Assembly (NCBI GenBank): GCA_019245415.1
Contig: JAFARO010000018.1
Coordinates: 1-64,000 of the forward strand
Reading direction: 5' to 3'
DNA from: Alphaproteobacteria bacterium
Lineage (GTDB): Bacteria; Pseudomonadota; Alphaproteobacteria; Micropepsales; Micropepsaceae
DNA length: 64,000 bases
Position numbers and translations under genes: made by a program. Shown here one piece after another: positions 41,464 to 50,770 of this stretch (the stretch's first letter is position 1; the number at the start of each line of letters is the position of its first letter). The notes beneath the pieces are model-generated. The model was not told the origin of the DNA, searched no databases, and worked only from the letters and a program-made list of their open reading frames with translations.

Positions 41464-43158
41464 ATGGTCGTTGCGACCTCCGGCGCTGGGAAGATCGACG
41501 AGGCGCCGCTGCCGTTGGGCGCGATCGCCGCGGTCGCGGCGCTGGTCTTTCTCTGCGCGTGCGGCGGGCTCGCCTTGTCCGACCTCATCGGGCGGGTCAG
41601 CGCTCTGTGGCTCGGCAACGCCGTGCTGGTATTTTTCCTGTTGCGCAACCCGCTGCGATTTTGGCCCGCGCTTCTCGCGGCCGGCCTGGGCGGCAATTTT
41701 GCGGCCGACCTGGTGATGGGGGATTCGCTTGCGACCGCCGCGGTCCTCACGTTTTGCAACGCGGTGGGCGTTCTCATCGTCGCCGCGCCGCTGACCATGC
41801 TCGATCTTCAGGACGACCTTTCGCGGCCGAAGCCGCTCTACCTGTTCTATGCGCTGGCGCTTGGTCCCGCGCCCGCCGCGTCGGCGTTGATCTCGGCATG
41901 CTATTTCAGCGTGGTCCAGGGGCGCGATTTCCTGCATCAGGCGCTGGATTGGTACGCAACCGATGCGCTCGGCTACAGCATCGTCGTGCCGATGCTGATG
42001 ACGGTGAAGCTCGCCGCGCTCAAGAAGATGTTCGCGCGCGATCAGATCGTCGTCACGCTGCTTCTGTTCGGCGTTCTGGCGGCGGCGCTGGGACTGAATT
42101 TCTTCGCCCGCTATCCCGTGGCCTTCCTGATCTTTCCGGCGGTGAACCTCATCACCTTCCAGCGCGGTTTCGCCGGCGGCGCCCTGGCGCTGCTCATGGC
42201 CGCCACCTATTTGATGGTCCCGGTCCTCACCGGCGACGGCCATGCGCTTCCCACGATCCACTCGCTGCGCCTGCAGATCGTCATCGTCCAGGTCTTCATC
42301 GCGGTGATCGGCTTCTCCGTCGTGCTGGTGGGCGCCGCGCTGGAGCAGCGCCGCCGCCTTGAGCAGGGCCTCGCCCAGGCCATCGTCCGCGCCGAGAACG
42401 CGCGCGAGGAGGCGCTGGTCGCGCGCGACGCCGCCGAGCGCGCCAACCGGCTCAAGTCGATGTTCCTGGCCACGATGAGCCATGAGCTGCGCACGCCGTT
42501 GAACGCCATCATCGGATTCTCCGACCTGATGGACAGGGAGATCTACGGGCCGCTCGGCGATGCGCGCTATCTGGAATATTGCGGCCTGGTGGGCCGCGCT
42601 GGGCGCCATCTGCTCAGCCTGATCAACGACGTGCTCGACATGTCGAAGATCGAGGCCGGCAAGTTCGAATTGTACCGCCAGAGCTTCGATCTGCGCGAAG
42701 TGGTGCGCGATTGCATCGAGCTGATGCGCGAGCAGGCGGTCAACGCGGGCATCGCGCTCTTGGACGAGACCGGCGCCACGCCGCTCGCCATCGACGCCGA
42801 CCGGCGCGCGATGAAGCAGATCCTGCTCAATCTTCTCTCCAATGCGATCAAATTCACGCCGCGCGGCGGCCGCGTCAGCGTGCAGGGCCGCATTGCCGCC
42901 GGCACGATGACGATCTCGGTCGCGGATACAGGCATAGGCATCTCGACCGATCAGGTCGCGCGTCTCGGCAATCCGTTCGTGCAAGTCCGCAGCAGCGCCG
43001 GCGCCTCGCATGAGGGCACGGGTCTCGGCCTTGCGCTGGTGCGGGCGCTGGCCGAGATTCATGACGGCCGGTTCTCGATCGAAAGCGTGCTCGGCAAGGG
43101 CACGACCGTGAGCGTCGCGATCCCCTGCAGTGCCGGCGAATCCCGGCAGGCGGCCTAG
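41464..43158 (+). CDS. Membrane sensor histidine kinase with MASE1-like N-terminal domain
   Basis: 564-residue sensor kinase. Eight or so hydrophobic helices fill residues 15-290 with a MASE1-like pattern (LSDLIGRVSALWLGNAVLVFFLLR; GLGGNFAADLVMGD). A coiled linker (RRLEQGLAQAIVRAENAREEAL) leads to the HisKA domain with H340 (SHELRTPLN), then the ATPase with N460 (LLSNAIKFT), DTGIGIS and GTGLGLALV. No receiver domain and no response regulator gene are adjacent, so it is an orphan kinase here. I prefer ATG 41464 over an upstream GTG at 41428; neither has a strong Shine-Dalgarno. Confidence 0.92.
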   Translation: MVVATSGAGKIDEAPLPLGAIAAVAALVFLCACGGLALSDLIGRVSALWLGNAVLVFFLLRNPLRFWPALLAAGLGGNFAADLVMGDSLATAAVLTFCNAVGVLIVAAPLTMLDLQDDLSRPKPLYLFYALALGPAPAASALISACYFSVVQGRDFLHQALDWYATDALGYSIVVPMLMTVKLAALKKMFARDQIVVTLLLFGVLAAALGLNFFARYPVAFLIFPAVNLITFQRGFAGGALALLMAATYLMVPVLTGDGHALPTIHSLRLQIVIVQVFIAVIGFSVVLVGAALEQRRRLEQGLAQAIVRAENAREEALVARDAAERANRLKSMFLATMSHELRTPLNAIIGFSDLMDREIYGPLGDARYLEYCGLVGRAGRHLLSLINDVLDMSKIEAGKFELYRQSFDLREVVRDCIELMREQAVNAGIALLDETGATPLAIDADRRAMKQILLNLLSNAIKFTPRGGRVSVQGRIAAGTMTISVADTGIGISTDQVARLGNPFVQVRSSAGASHEGTGLGLALVRALAEIHDGRFSIESVLGKGTTVSVAIPCSAGESRQAA

Positions 43159-43200
43159 TCGCGCCGTCCCTGCTTCACCGCCATCAACAAGGGCCTCTCC

Positions 43201-44421
43201 TCATGCGGCACGTCGCAGCGACGCGCCGAAGCTGCGCTCCAGCCGTCCTGCAACCCGCGGGGCGGCGAACTCGGCCCCCACCATGAAGCGCATCAGCGGC
43301 CCGAAGGTCTCGAGCGCCGCGGGCCCCACGGCGTAGAGCTTGGGGATGGGCGTCTCGAAGCTGTCGCTCAGGATCGGTGTGCCGTCGGCCTCGGCGATGC
43401 GCGCGACGAGGGATTGCGGCAGGAACGGCAGGCGCCGCATGTCCATGCGGTAACCGGTGGCGGCGATCACGTGGTCGCAGTCGAGCCTTTCGCTCTTGCC
43501 CTGCGCGCCGGCAAGCCGCAGCAATACGCGTCCGTTCTCCGCCTTTGCACCTGCAACCGTGCAGCCGAGCGACATGGGGATGACGCCCTCGACCTTCTCG
43601 CGCATGAACCAGCCCGCGGCGGGATGCATGTGGCTGTCGATGGCGCGGCGTTTCAGAGCCTGGGGCAGGCGATAGAAGAGCAGCGGCGCCTCGGCGCAGA
43701 ACAGCGAGCGCCAGCCGCGGCCGATGCCCGATGCCGGGCGCTGGATGCGCCCCAGCAGCGACTCGTCCGATGCGTCGGGCACCTTGTTGTATTCGATGCC
43801 TGCGGCACGCGCCACGATATGGGGCTTGGCGCCTTGCTGGTGCAGCAGCCAGGCCAGATCGACCGCCGAGGAGCCGGCGCCGATCACGGCCACGTCCTTG
43901 CCCTTGAATTGGGCGACATCGCGATGCGCCGCGCTGTGAGATCGCAGCGCTGCCGGCAGCGCCGACAGGATTTCGGGCAGGTGTTCGAACCAGGTGATGC
44001 CGACCGCCAGGACCACGCTTCTGGCGATGAGCGTTTCGCCGCTCTCCAGCGTCAAGCGGAAATCCTCGCCTTGCTGCGTCACGCCCGCGACGTCGACGGG
44101 CTCCACGCTCGGAACGTAGCGCTTCTGGAACCAGTCGGCGTAGGCAAGGAAGTTGTCGAGCGGGATCGGAAGGCCCTGATCGGCATAGGCGAGACCTTTG
44201 CGCCGCGACCACGCCTTGAGCGTCGAGTCCGGCGCCGGCGCCGACAGGTTGGTGGCGAAGCCGTCGGACTTCAGGATCATGTTCTTCGGCATGCGCTGCG
44301 ACCAGGTCGTCATCGGCTTGCCGAAGATGCGGAAATTCACGCCCTTAGCCGCCAGATGTGCGGCCAGCGACAATCCATGGGGTCCGGCTCCGACGATGGC
44401 AACGTCTGTGCTCTGTGTCAT
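43201..44421 (-). CDS. Flavin-dependent monooxygenase-like protein (FAD/NAD(P)-binding)
   Basis: 406-residue two-dinucleotide-fold flavoprotein. The FAD motif is VAIVGAGPHGLSLAAHLAA near residues 8-26 and the NAD(P) motif is VAVIGAGSSAVDLAWLL near 172-188, with the FMO-type ATG region VIAATGYRMDM. Related enzymes are N-hydroxylases (lysine/ornithine type), Baeyer-Villiger and FMO-like oxygenases. Start ATG 44421 has GGAG 8 bases upstream. It is divergent from the ATP-grasp gene across 150 bases, suggesting a joint promoter region and perhaps a joint pathway. Substrate unknown. Confidence 0.85.
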   Translation of the reverse strand: MTQSTDVAIVGAGPHGLSLAAHLAAKGVNFRIFGKPMTTWSQRMPKNMILKSDGFATNLSAPAPDSTLKAWSRRKGLAYADQGLPIPLDNFLAYADWFQKRYVPSVEPVDVAGVTQQGEDFRLTLESGETLIARSVVLAVGITWFEHLPEILSALPAALRSHSAAHRDVAQFKGKDVAVIGAGSSAVDLAWLLHQQGAKPHIVARAAGIEYNKVPDASDESLLGRIQRPASGIGRGWRSLFCAEAPLLFYRLPQALKRRAIDSHMHPAAGWFMREKVEGVIPMSLGCTVAGAKAENGRVLLRLAGAQGKSERLDCDHVIAATGYRMDMRRLPFLPQSLVARIAEADGTPILSDSFETPIPKLYAVGPAALETFGPLMRFMVGAEFAAPRVAGRLERSFGASLRRAA

Positions 44422-44571
44422 CTCGTGTCTCCGATGTTTCAACCGGGATCAGATTTGTCCCGTAACGGTCCGCGCAACGCGGCGGGCAACGCCGCTGGTC
44501 GAGGAGATTCCAGAATCGTGCCGGGAACGGGACATGCAGGGGGAAGCCCTGTTGCCCCCGGGTGTTCGACA

Positions 44572-45810
44572 ATGACACGCACCGTCATGCTGCTGACGAC
44601 CGTGGACTGGACGGCCACGGCCCGCTACGCGCAGGGCTTTGCCGCCGCGTCGTGGCGCGTAGAGGCCTTTGCGCCGCGCAAGGCGCCGGTCGCTCTCAGC
44701 CGCTATGTGGCGCGCCATCACTGCTACCGACCGCTGCGGGCCATAGCCTCGCTGCGCCGCGCGCTGGCGGAGGCGTGTCCCGATCTGGTCGTTGCCTGCG
44801 ACGACCGCGCGGTCTGCCAGCTGCTCAAGCTCGATGCGGCCGAGGCGCCGGGGTCGGAAATCCGCGCACTCATCGAGCGCTCGCTGGGCGCTCCGGACCG
44901 CTTCGCGACGATCCTGTCGCGCCCGCTTTCAATGGCCGCGACGGCAGACGCCGGCATTCGCACCGCCGAGACAGTGGCGATCGAAGACGATACGGCGCTT
45001 GCCGAAGGACTGGCGCGGTTCGGGCTGCCGGCGGTGCTCAAGGCCGACGGGAGCTGGGGCGGCGACGGCGTCATGGTCGCACGCACGCCGGCAGAGGCAT
45101 TGAGCGCCTTCCATAAGCTGAAGCGCCCGGCGTCGCGACTGCGCAGCTTTGTGCGTGCGTTCAAGCGCCGCGACGCGCATTTCCTGCTCGAGGCATTCAC
45201 GCCGACGATGGGGGCCGTGAGCCTGCAGCGCTTCGTCAGCGGCACGCCGGCGGCCAGCGCCTTTGCCTGCTGGAAAGGCGAGGTGGTGGCGCAGCTCTGC
45301 TACGACGTTCTCGTCAGCGACGGCGCCATGGGGCCGCCCAATGTGATCCGCCGCGTCGACTGCGCGCAGATGGAGGAGGCGTCGCGGCGCGTCGCCCGGC
45401 ACTTCGGCCTCAGCGGCATTTTCGGCCTCGATTTCATCCGCGACGCCGCCGGCGATGTGCATCTGATCGAGATCAATCCGCGCACGACGCAGGGCGGTAC
45501 CCTGCCCTTCGGCGACAGGCGCGATCTGCCTTCCGCGCTCGCGGCCTGCGTCGCGCGCGCGCCGTGCGGGCGCCGCGCGGCGATCGAGACCGACATCGTC
45601 GCCTTCTTCCCCGGCGAATGGCGGCGCGATCCGGCGAGCCCCTATCTCGCGCGCGGCTTCCACAACGTGCCTTGGGACGACCCGGCGGTGCTCAAGCAAT
45701 GTTTCGCGGCGCTGCCGCATGACCCGCCTTTGCGCAAGCAGGCGATCGAGCGCCTGCTCGCCTCGGCGCCGCAGCACGCGATCGAAGAGCTGCGGCCCGT
45801 GCTGGCGTGA
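44572..45810 (+). CDS. ATP-grasp domain protein
   Basis: 412-residue ATP-grasp ligase-like protein. The N-terminal Rossmann-like domain (MLLTTVDWTATARYAQGFAA; DLVVACDDRAVCQLLKL) is followed by the ATP-grasp lid (LPAVLKADGSWGGDGVMVA) and the metal-binding end (GIFGLDFIRDAAGDVHLIEINPR). The family joins a carboxylate to an amine, thiol or similar group through an acyl phosphate. A longer in-frame reading frame runs back to about 43.4 kb, but that part lies antisense to the monooxygenase and is a shadow; ATG 44572 begins the conserved region. Product unknown. Confidence 0.85.
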   Translation: MTRTVMLLTTVDWTATARYAQGFAAASWRVEAFAPRKAPVALSRYVARHHCYRPLRAIASLRRALAEACPDLVVACDDRAVCQLLKLDAAEAPGSEIRALIERSLGAPDRFATILSRPLSMAATADAGIRTAETVAIEDDTALAEGLARFGLPAVLKADGSWGGDGVMVARTPAEALSAFHKLKRPASRLRSFVRAFKRRDAHFLLEAFTPTMGAVSLQRFVSGTPAASAFACWKGEVVAQLCYDVLVSDGAMGPPNVIRRVDCAQMEEASRRVARHFGLSGIFGLDFIRDAAGDVHLIEINPRTTQGGTLPFGDRRDLPSALAACVARAPCGRRAAIETDIVAFFPGEWRRDPASPYLARGFHNVPWDDPAVLKQCFAALPHDPPLRKQAIERLLASAPQHAIEELRPVLA

Positions 45811-45890
45811 TGGACGCAAGGGTCATCGCCGTGCAAGGGCACGTCATTCATAGTTCCTAGCTGCAACACGCGCCGGCCGGGTTCGCGGTC

Positions 45891-46973
45891 CTATTCCGCC
45901 GCGGCGATGCCGGTCTCGATCGTCTTGCGCACGTGGGAACGCCGCGCGTCGAGATCTCGGGCGATGGCGTCGTCGTTCTTCTGCAACGCCTCGACGTCGG
46001 TGTTGGCGTATTCGAGCACGCCCATCTCCTCATAGCCCTTGCGGACCTTTTCACCCCACAGCCCGATGTCCTTGACGATGGGCACGATGCGCATGAAGAG
46101 GCCGTTGCGGAAGGTCTTCATCAGGGGCGAGTTGTTCTGGAACTCGACGCATTCCTCGACCGGCAGCCCCAGCGTCTGCCACACCTCGCGCGCCTCGAAG
46201 CGGTCGCGCATCAGATAGCAGGCCTCGATCAGGAATTCCTCGCGCTCGTCGCGCTCCTTTTGCGTCAGATGCGGATAGTAATCGCGTAGCGCCAGCCGCC
46301 CGAAGGCGACATGGCGGCTCTCGTCCTGCATGACATAGGCATTGACCTGCTGCGCCAGCGGATTCTGGGCGTAATCGCGCGTGGTCTGGAAGGCCGCAAG
46401 CGCCAGACCCTCGATCACCACCTGCATGCCCAGATAGGTCATGTCCCAGCGGCTGTCGCGCAGGGTCTGGTCGATCAGCTGCCACAGCGGCGGAGTGATC
46501 TGATAGGCGACGCCGAATTTGGAGAGCAGCAGGCGGTAGGACTCGACGTGCCGCGCCTCGTCGATCACCTGGGTCGAGGCATAGAATTTGGAGTCGATGT
46601 CGGGCACCTGCGTCACGATCTTGGCGGCGCAGATTAAAGCGCCTTGCTCACCCTGCATGAATTGCGAAAGCTGCCAGGCCTGGAAGTGCTTGCGGCACTG
46701 CGCCTTCTCCTTGGCCGACATCTTCTGATACAGCTCCATGCCGGCGATCGGCAGCATTTCTTCGGGAAGCTGCTGGGGATTCTCCTCGTCCAGCTCCTGG
46801 CTCCAGTCGATGCGCGTTGTCGCGTCCCACTGGAACTCCTTGCCCTTCTGGTAGAGTCCCATCATGCCGGCGCGCCCTGTGTCGTACATCCAGTTGAAGC
46901 AGGCGTCGAAATTCTGCGGCACGGTCCAGGTCGTGTCGGTCAGCGCTTCGGTGTAGAGCGAGGCGAAATTCAT
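45891..46973 (-). CDS. Ferritin-like di-iron protein
   Basis: 360-residue helical protein with two metal-ligand sets typical of ferritin-like oxygenases. The first is E in MQGEQGALICAA then DEARHVE; the second is E in VVIEGLALAAF then DESRHVAFGRLAL (two EX(n)DExxH patterns). AurF-type N-oxygenases, R2-like ligand-binding oxidases and related desaturases share this pattern. ATG 46973 has GGGAGG upstream. It converges on the ATP-grasp gene (80-base gap) and follows the amino-acid permease on the same strand. The reaction is not known; an oxidation at an unactivated C-H or an amine is what the fold suggests. Confidence 0.8.
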   Translation of the reverse strand: MNFASLYTEALTDTTWTVPQNFDACFNWMYDTGRAGMMGLYQKGKEFQWDATTRIDWSQELDEENPQQLPEEMLPIAGMELYQKMSAKEKAQCRKHFQAWQLSQFMQGEQGALICAAKIVTQVPDIDSKFYASTQVIDEARHVESYRLLLSKFGVAYQITPPLWQLIDQTLRDSRWDMTYLGMQVVIEGLALAAFQTTRDYAQNPLAQQVNAYVMQDESRHVAFGRLALRDYYPHLTQKERDEREEFLIEACYLMRDRFEAREVWQTLGLPVEECVEFQNNSPLMKTFRNGLFMRIVPIVKDIGLWGEKVRKGYEEMGVLEYANTDVEALQKNDDAIARDLDARRSHVRKTIETGIAAAE

Positions 46974-47037
46974 GGGCGTCCTCCCGGAGATTGCGGGAGG
47001 CAAAGGCTACGGGCGAAGAGCGGCCGACGCAACGCCC

Positions 47038-48456
47038 TCAGGCGCGCGCCAGCTTGCTGGCCCGCATTCCGTAGAGGAAATAAACCGCGAGCCCGATGGC
47101 GTTCCATTCCAGGAACCACCACTGCGTGAACCGGGGCAGCCCGGCCACGAGGTAGAGGCAGCCCAGGATGCAGAACGGGCCGACCAGCCAGGCGAGCGGC
47201 GTGCGGAACACGCGCGGCCGGTTCGGGTCGCGGACGCGCAGCGCGAGCATCGATGCGGCAACCGCGATGAAGGCGCAGAGCGTGCCGACATTGGCGAGCT
47301 GCACGATCTGACCAAGATCCATCGTCGCGGCCATCGCCATGACGACGAGGCCCGTCAAGGCGGTCATCAGGACGGGGGTGCCGCGCTTGGCACTGACGGC
47401 GGCGAGGCGCTGCGGCAACAGGCCGTCGCGCGCCATGACGAAGAAGATGCGGCTCTGGCCGTACATCAGCACCAGAATGACGCTGGGGATCGCGATCACG
47501 ACGCAGGCCGCGACGATGCGCGCCGCATCGCCGTGGCCGAGCGACTGCAGGATGAAGACCAGGGGCGCCGCGTCGTGGGTCTTCGAGAACAGCTTGTACG
47601 ACATCGCGCCCACCGCGACGGTCGCGACGACGACGTAGATCGCGGTGCACAGCGCCATGGAGCCGAGGATGCCGATGGTGAGATTGCGCGACGGGTTCTT
47701 CGTCTCCTCGGCCGCCGTCGACACCGTGTCGAAGCCGTAGAACGCGAAGAACACGATCGCCGCCGCGCCCAGCACGCCGAAATTGCTGCCATGGCCGTCG
47801 GGCGTGGCGCCGAAGCCGTAAGGCGCGAAAGGATGGAACAGCGCCGGATCGAAAGACCGCGCCGCAAGGGCCACGAAGAGCACAAGCGCGGACAGCTTGA
47901 TGAGCACGAGCACGATGTTGAGCGTGGCACTCTCGCGCGTGCCCGCGATCAAGAGCAACGTGACGATGCCCGCAATGACCACGGCCGGCAGATTGACCAG
48001 GCCTCCCGACGCGAGGCCGTGCAGCAGGCTGTTCGGTATTGCCCAGCCCGCGCCCACCATCAGGGCCTCGGCATGACCGGACCAGCCGACCGCGACGGCT
48101 GCCGCGGCGACGGTGTATTCGAGCACCAGGCTCCATCCCACGATCCAGGCAAGTCCCTCGCCCAGCACCGCGTAGGAATAGGTGTAGGCGCTACCCGCCA
48201 CCGGGATCATCGTCGCCATCTCGGCGTAGCAGAAGGCGGCGCAGGCGCAGATCGCGCCGCAGAGCAGGAAAGACAGGATCACTGCCGGTCCCGCCAGACC
48301 CGCGCCGATTCCGGTCAAGGTATAGATGCCGGTGCCGACGATGGCGCCCACGCCGATGGCGATCAGATGCGGCCAGGACAAGGTCGCCTTGAGCCGCTGG
48401 CTGCCGTCCGGCGCGACACTGGCCTCGATGGTCTTGCGGCGCGTGATGAAGCTCAT
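47038..48456 (-). CDS. Amino acid permease (APC superfamily)
   Basis: Inner-membrane transporter of 472 residues with about 12 hydrophobic helices. The first-helix signature LIAIGVGAIVGTGIYTLTG contains the GxGI motif. Also seen are FFAFYGFDTVSTAAEETKNPSRNLTIGI (helix 6/loop 6 region) and a C-terminal WWFLEWNAIGLAVYFLYG. This matches the cationic amino acid transporter / YfnA-like branch. ATG 48456 has GGGGGAG 6 bases upstream. It may be transcribed with the di-iron gene 64 bases downstream. Confidence 0.93.
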   Translation of the reverse strand: MSFITRRKTIEASVAPDGSQRLKATLSWPHLIAIGVGAIVGTGIYTLTGIGAGLAGPAVILSFLLCGAICACAAFCYAEMATMIPVAGSAYTYSYAVLGEGLAWIVGWSLVLEYTVAAAAVAVGWSGHAEALMVGAGWAIPNSLLHGLASGGLVNLPAVVIAGIVTLLLIAGTRESATLNIVLVLIKLSALVLFVALAARSFDPALFHPFAPYGFGATPDGHGSNFGVLGAAAIVFFAFYGFDTVSTAAEETKNPSRNLTIGILGSMALCTAIYVVVATVAVGAMSYKLFSKTHDAAPLVFILQSLGHGDAARIVAACVVIAIPSVILVLMYGQSRIFFVMARDGLLPQRLAAVSAKRGTPVLMTALTGLVVMAMAATMDLGQIVQLANVGTLCAFIAVAASMLALRVRDPNRPRVFRTPLAWLVGPFCILGCLYLVAGLPRFTQWWFLEWNAIGLAVYFLYGMRASKLARA

Positions 48457-48540
48457 GTGATCTCCCCCTAGGGTTCGCAACCTAGCGGATCGGAGCGCAT
48501 CCGCGCTACGGTCCCTTCATCCGTATGCGGGGAATCACAC

Positions 48541-50298
48541 ATGAAAGTGCTCTGGACGCTTGTTGCCGCGGTTCTGCTTGTGCCGCTCGCAGCGCCTGTC
48601 CCTGCTGCGGCCAAGCCGGCGCCCGCCGACGCGCGCTTCAAGGCGCTCTATACAGCCGAGTGGAAATGGCGCGACGCTCAGTTTGGCGGCGGCGAAGACA
48701 ATACGCGCGAAATCGCGGACCATCTGCCCAAGGCCGATCCTGCGACGCAGCAGGCAAGGCTGCGCTATTGGCAAGGCGTGCTCAAGCAGCTCACCACCAT
48801 CGCGCGCTCGTCGCTCTCACCCGCAAGCCAGGTCGATTACGACGTCTACAAGCCGCAGATCGAAGTCCTGGCCGCGAGCCAGAGGTTTCGCGAATACGAG
48901 ATGCCCGCGAATTCGGATACCACTTTCTGGACCGATCTGGGCTATGTCGCGCGGCAGGATTTCCGCAAGGTCGACGACTATCGCCACTGGATCGCGCAGA
49001 TGCGCGATGTCCCGCGCTTCTTCCGCGAGGAGATGGACGAGATGCGCGCCGGGCTCAAGCGCGGCTTCACCCCCCCGCAGGTCACGTTGCAGGGCCGCGA
49101 CGCCTCGATCGCCAATGTGGTCAATGCGGCACCGCAAGACTCGCTGTTCTACACGCCGTTCAAGACCATGCCGGGCATCGCGCCGGACGCGCAGGCCAAG
49201 CTGCGCGCCGAAGCCGTGGCCGTCATCCGCGACACCGTGCAGCCGGCGTATCGCGAACTGCTCAAATTCTGGGACGAGGTCTATGTGCCGGGAGCGCGCA
49301 AGACGCTCGCCGCCGACGATCTTCCCGACGGCAAAGCCTATTACCGCCAGAAGATCGTCGAGTTCACCACCCTCGACATGGCTCCGGCCGAAATCCATGC
49401 GCTGGGCGAGCGCGAAGTCGCGCGTCTGCATCAGGAAATGCTGGATGAGATGCACAAGACCGGCTTCAAGGGCGACTTCGCGGCGTTCCAGAAATTCCTG
49501 CGCGGCGGCCCGCAGTTCTATGCCAAGACGCCGCAGGAGCTGCTCGACAAGGCGGCGTGGATCGCAAAGAAGTTCGATGGCAAGGCCGCGCTTTATTTCG
49601 GCCGCCTGCCGCGCGCGCGCTTCGCCATCAAGCCGGTGCCGGACGATCTGGCGCCGTTCTACACCTCGGGCCGCGGCGGACCCGGCGTCTACCTTGTCAA
49701 CACCTACGACTTGCCGCACAGGCCGCTGTTCAATCTAACCGCGATGACGTTGCACGAGTCGGCGCCGGGACATTCCTTCCAGATGTCGCTCGCGGCCGAG
49801 GACAAGTCGCTGCCGGATTTCCGCCGCTACACCTACATCTCGGCCTTCGGCGAGGGTTGGGCGCTCTATTGCGAGTATCTGGGCGACGAGATGGGGATGT
49901 ACGACACCGCCTACGACCGCTTCGGCTATCTCGGCTGGCAGATCTGGCGCGCGGCGCGGCTGGTGGTCGACACCGGCATTCATGCGCAGGGCTGGACGCG
50001 CGATCAGGCGCTCGACTACATGCGCCAATACACAGCGCTTCCCGAGCACGAGATCGAGACCGAGGTCGACCGCTACATCGCGTGGCCCGGCCAGGCGCTG
50101 TCCTATTACCTGGGCGAGATGGCGATCAAGAAGGCGCGCGCCAAGGCCGAAGCGGCACTCGGGCCAAAGTTCAACATCCGCGCCTTCCACGACACCGTGC
50201 TGCAAATGGGCTCGGTGCCGCTGCCTGTGCTCGAGGCCCGCATCGACCGCTTCATCGCCGAGGGCGGCAAGGGTCCTTATCCGGATGAGGAGAAGTGA
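48541..50298 (+). CDS. DUF885 family secreted metallopeptidase-like protein
   Basis: 585-residue exported protein with signal peptide LWTLVAAVLLVPLAAPVPAAA. The zinc-peptidase-like core is H405-E-S-A-P-G-H411, a variant HExxxxH shared by DUF885 proteins, followed by the downstream Glu in AFGEGWALYCE. The family is entirely helical like M2/M3/M32 peptidases and is believed to be peptidase-like, though few members have been tested. ATG 48541 has GGGGAA upstream. Divergent from the permease gene, so uptake of amino acids released by it is a possible link. Confidence 0.9.
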   Translation: MKVLWTLVAAVLLVPLAAPVPAAAKPAPADARFKALYTAEWKWRDAQFGGGEDNTREIADHLPKADPATQQARLRYWQGVLKQLTTIARSSLSPASQVDYDVYKPQIEVLAASQRFREYEMPANSDTTFWTDLGYVARQDFRKVDDYRHWIAQMRDVPRFFREEMDEMRAGLKRGFTPPQVTLQGRDASIANVVNAAPQDSLFYTPFKTMPGIAPDAQAKLRAEAVAVIRDTVQPAYRELLKFWDEVYVPGARKTLAADDLPDGKAYYRQKIVEFTTLDMAPAEIHALGEREVARLHQEMLDEMHKTGFKGDFAAFQKFLRGGPQFYAKTPQELLDKAAWIAKKFDGKAALYFGRLPRARFAIKPVPDDLAPFYTSGRGGPGVYLVNTYDLPHRPLFNLTAMTLHESAPGHSFQMSLAAEDKSLPDFRRYTYISAFGEGWALYCEYLGDEMGMYDTAYDRFGYLGWQIWRAARLVVDTGIHAQGWTRDQALDYMRQYTALPEHEIETEVDRYIAWPGQALSYYLGEMAIKKARAKAEAALGPKFNIRAFHDTVLQMGSVPLPVLEARIDRFIAEGGKGPYPDEEK

Positions 50299-50331
50299 AA
50301 CGCGGATTGAAAGAGCAGCTCGGGGCGACAC

Positions 50332-50697
50332 ATGACCGAAGACGCCGTCGTGGCACGATTGTGCAACCTGCCTGTCGATTTCAAACGGATGAAGTTGTCG
50401 TCGGTTTCGCTTGTAGAACGCAGCGGCTACTTAGAATTCCCGAAAGCGCTCAGCCCGAATCGCGTGGAGCTATATCTGCGCGACAATCCGGCTTTGGTGG
50501 ATGCCTGGCAAATTTGGTCCGAAGACCAGCGGACAAGCCCCGCTTGGGCTTTTGAGCATAAAGGCGCGGAGTATTGCGTCCATCTGGCTCCGGGCGGCGA
50601 ACGCCTTAGTTTTACCGACCGATACAAGGCTTGCGCCGAGTTTGTGGTCCGGCAAATCCTGTCGATTGCCCGACACGCCAAGAAGCGCCCGGTCTGA
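50332..50697 (+). CDS. Hypothetical protein, 121 residues
   Basis: Not recognised. A compact soluble protein with mixed alpha/beta appearance (GYLEFPKALSPNRVELYLRD; YCVHLAPGGERLSFTDRYKA) and a helical basic C-terminus (EFVVRQILSIARHAKKRPV). ATG 50332 has CGGGGCG upstream. GC is lower than in the genes on either side, which suggests later arrival. It lies 33 bases after the DUF885 gene and 73 bases before the P450 gene. Confidence 0.6.
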   Translation: MTEDAVVARLCNLPVDFKRMKLSSVSLVERSGYLEFPKALSPNRVELYLRDNPALVDAWQIWSEDQRTSPAWAFEHKGAEYCVHLAPGGERLSFTDRYKACAEFVVRQILSIARHAKKRPV

Positions 50698-50770
50698 CCC
50701 GTGACCGTAGTTGACGTGACAATCTGCCCAACCCGACCTACCGTTCGGGCAGGTAGTTCGGAGGATCGCC

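Noticed and set aside
43414..44571. Long open frame upstream of and in phase with the ATP-grasp gene (would give a protein of nearly 800 residues)
   Set aside because: It lies antisense to the monooxygenase gene, which has both dinucleotide-binding motifs. The conserved ATP-grasp sequence starts at ATG 44572. High-GC antisense frames stay open by chance.
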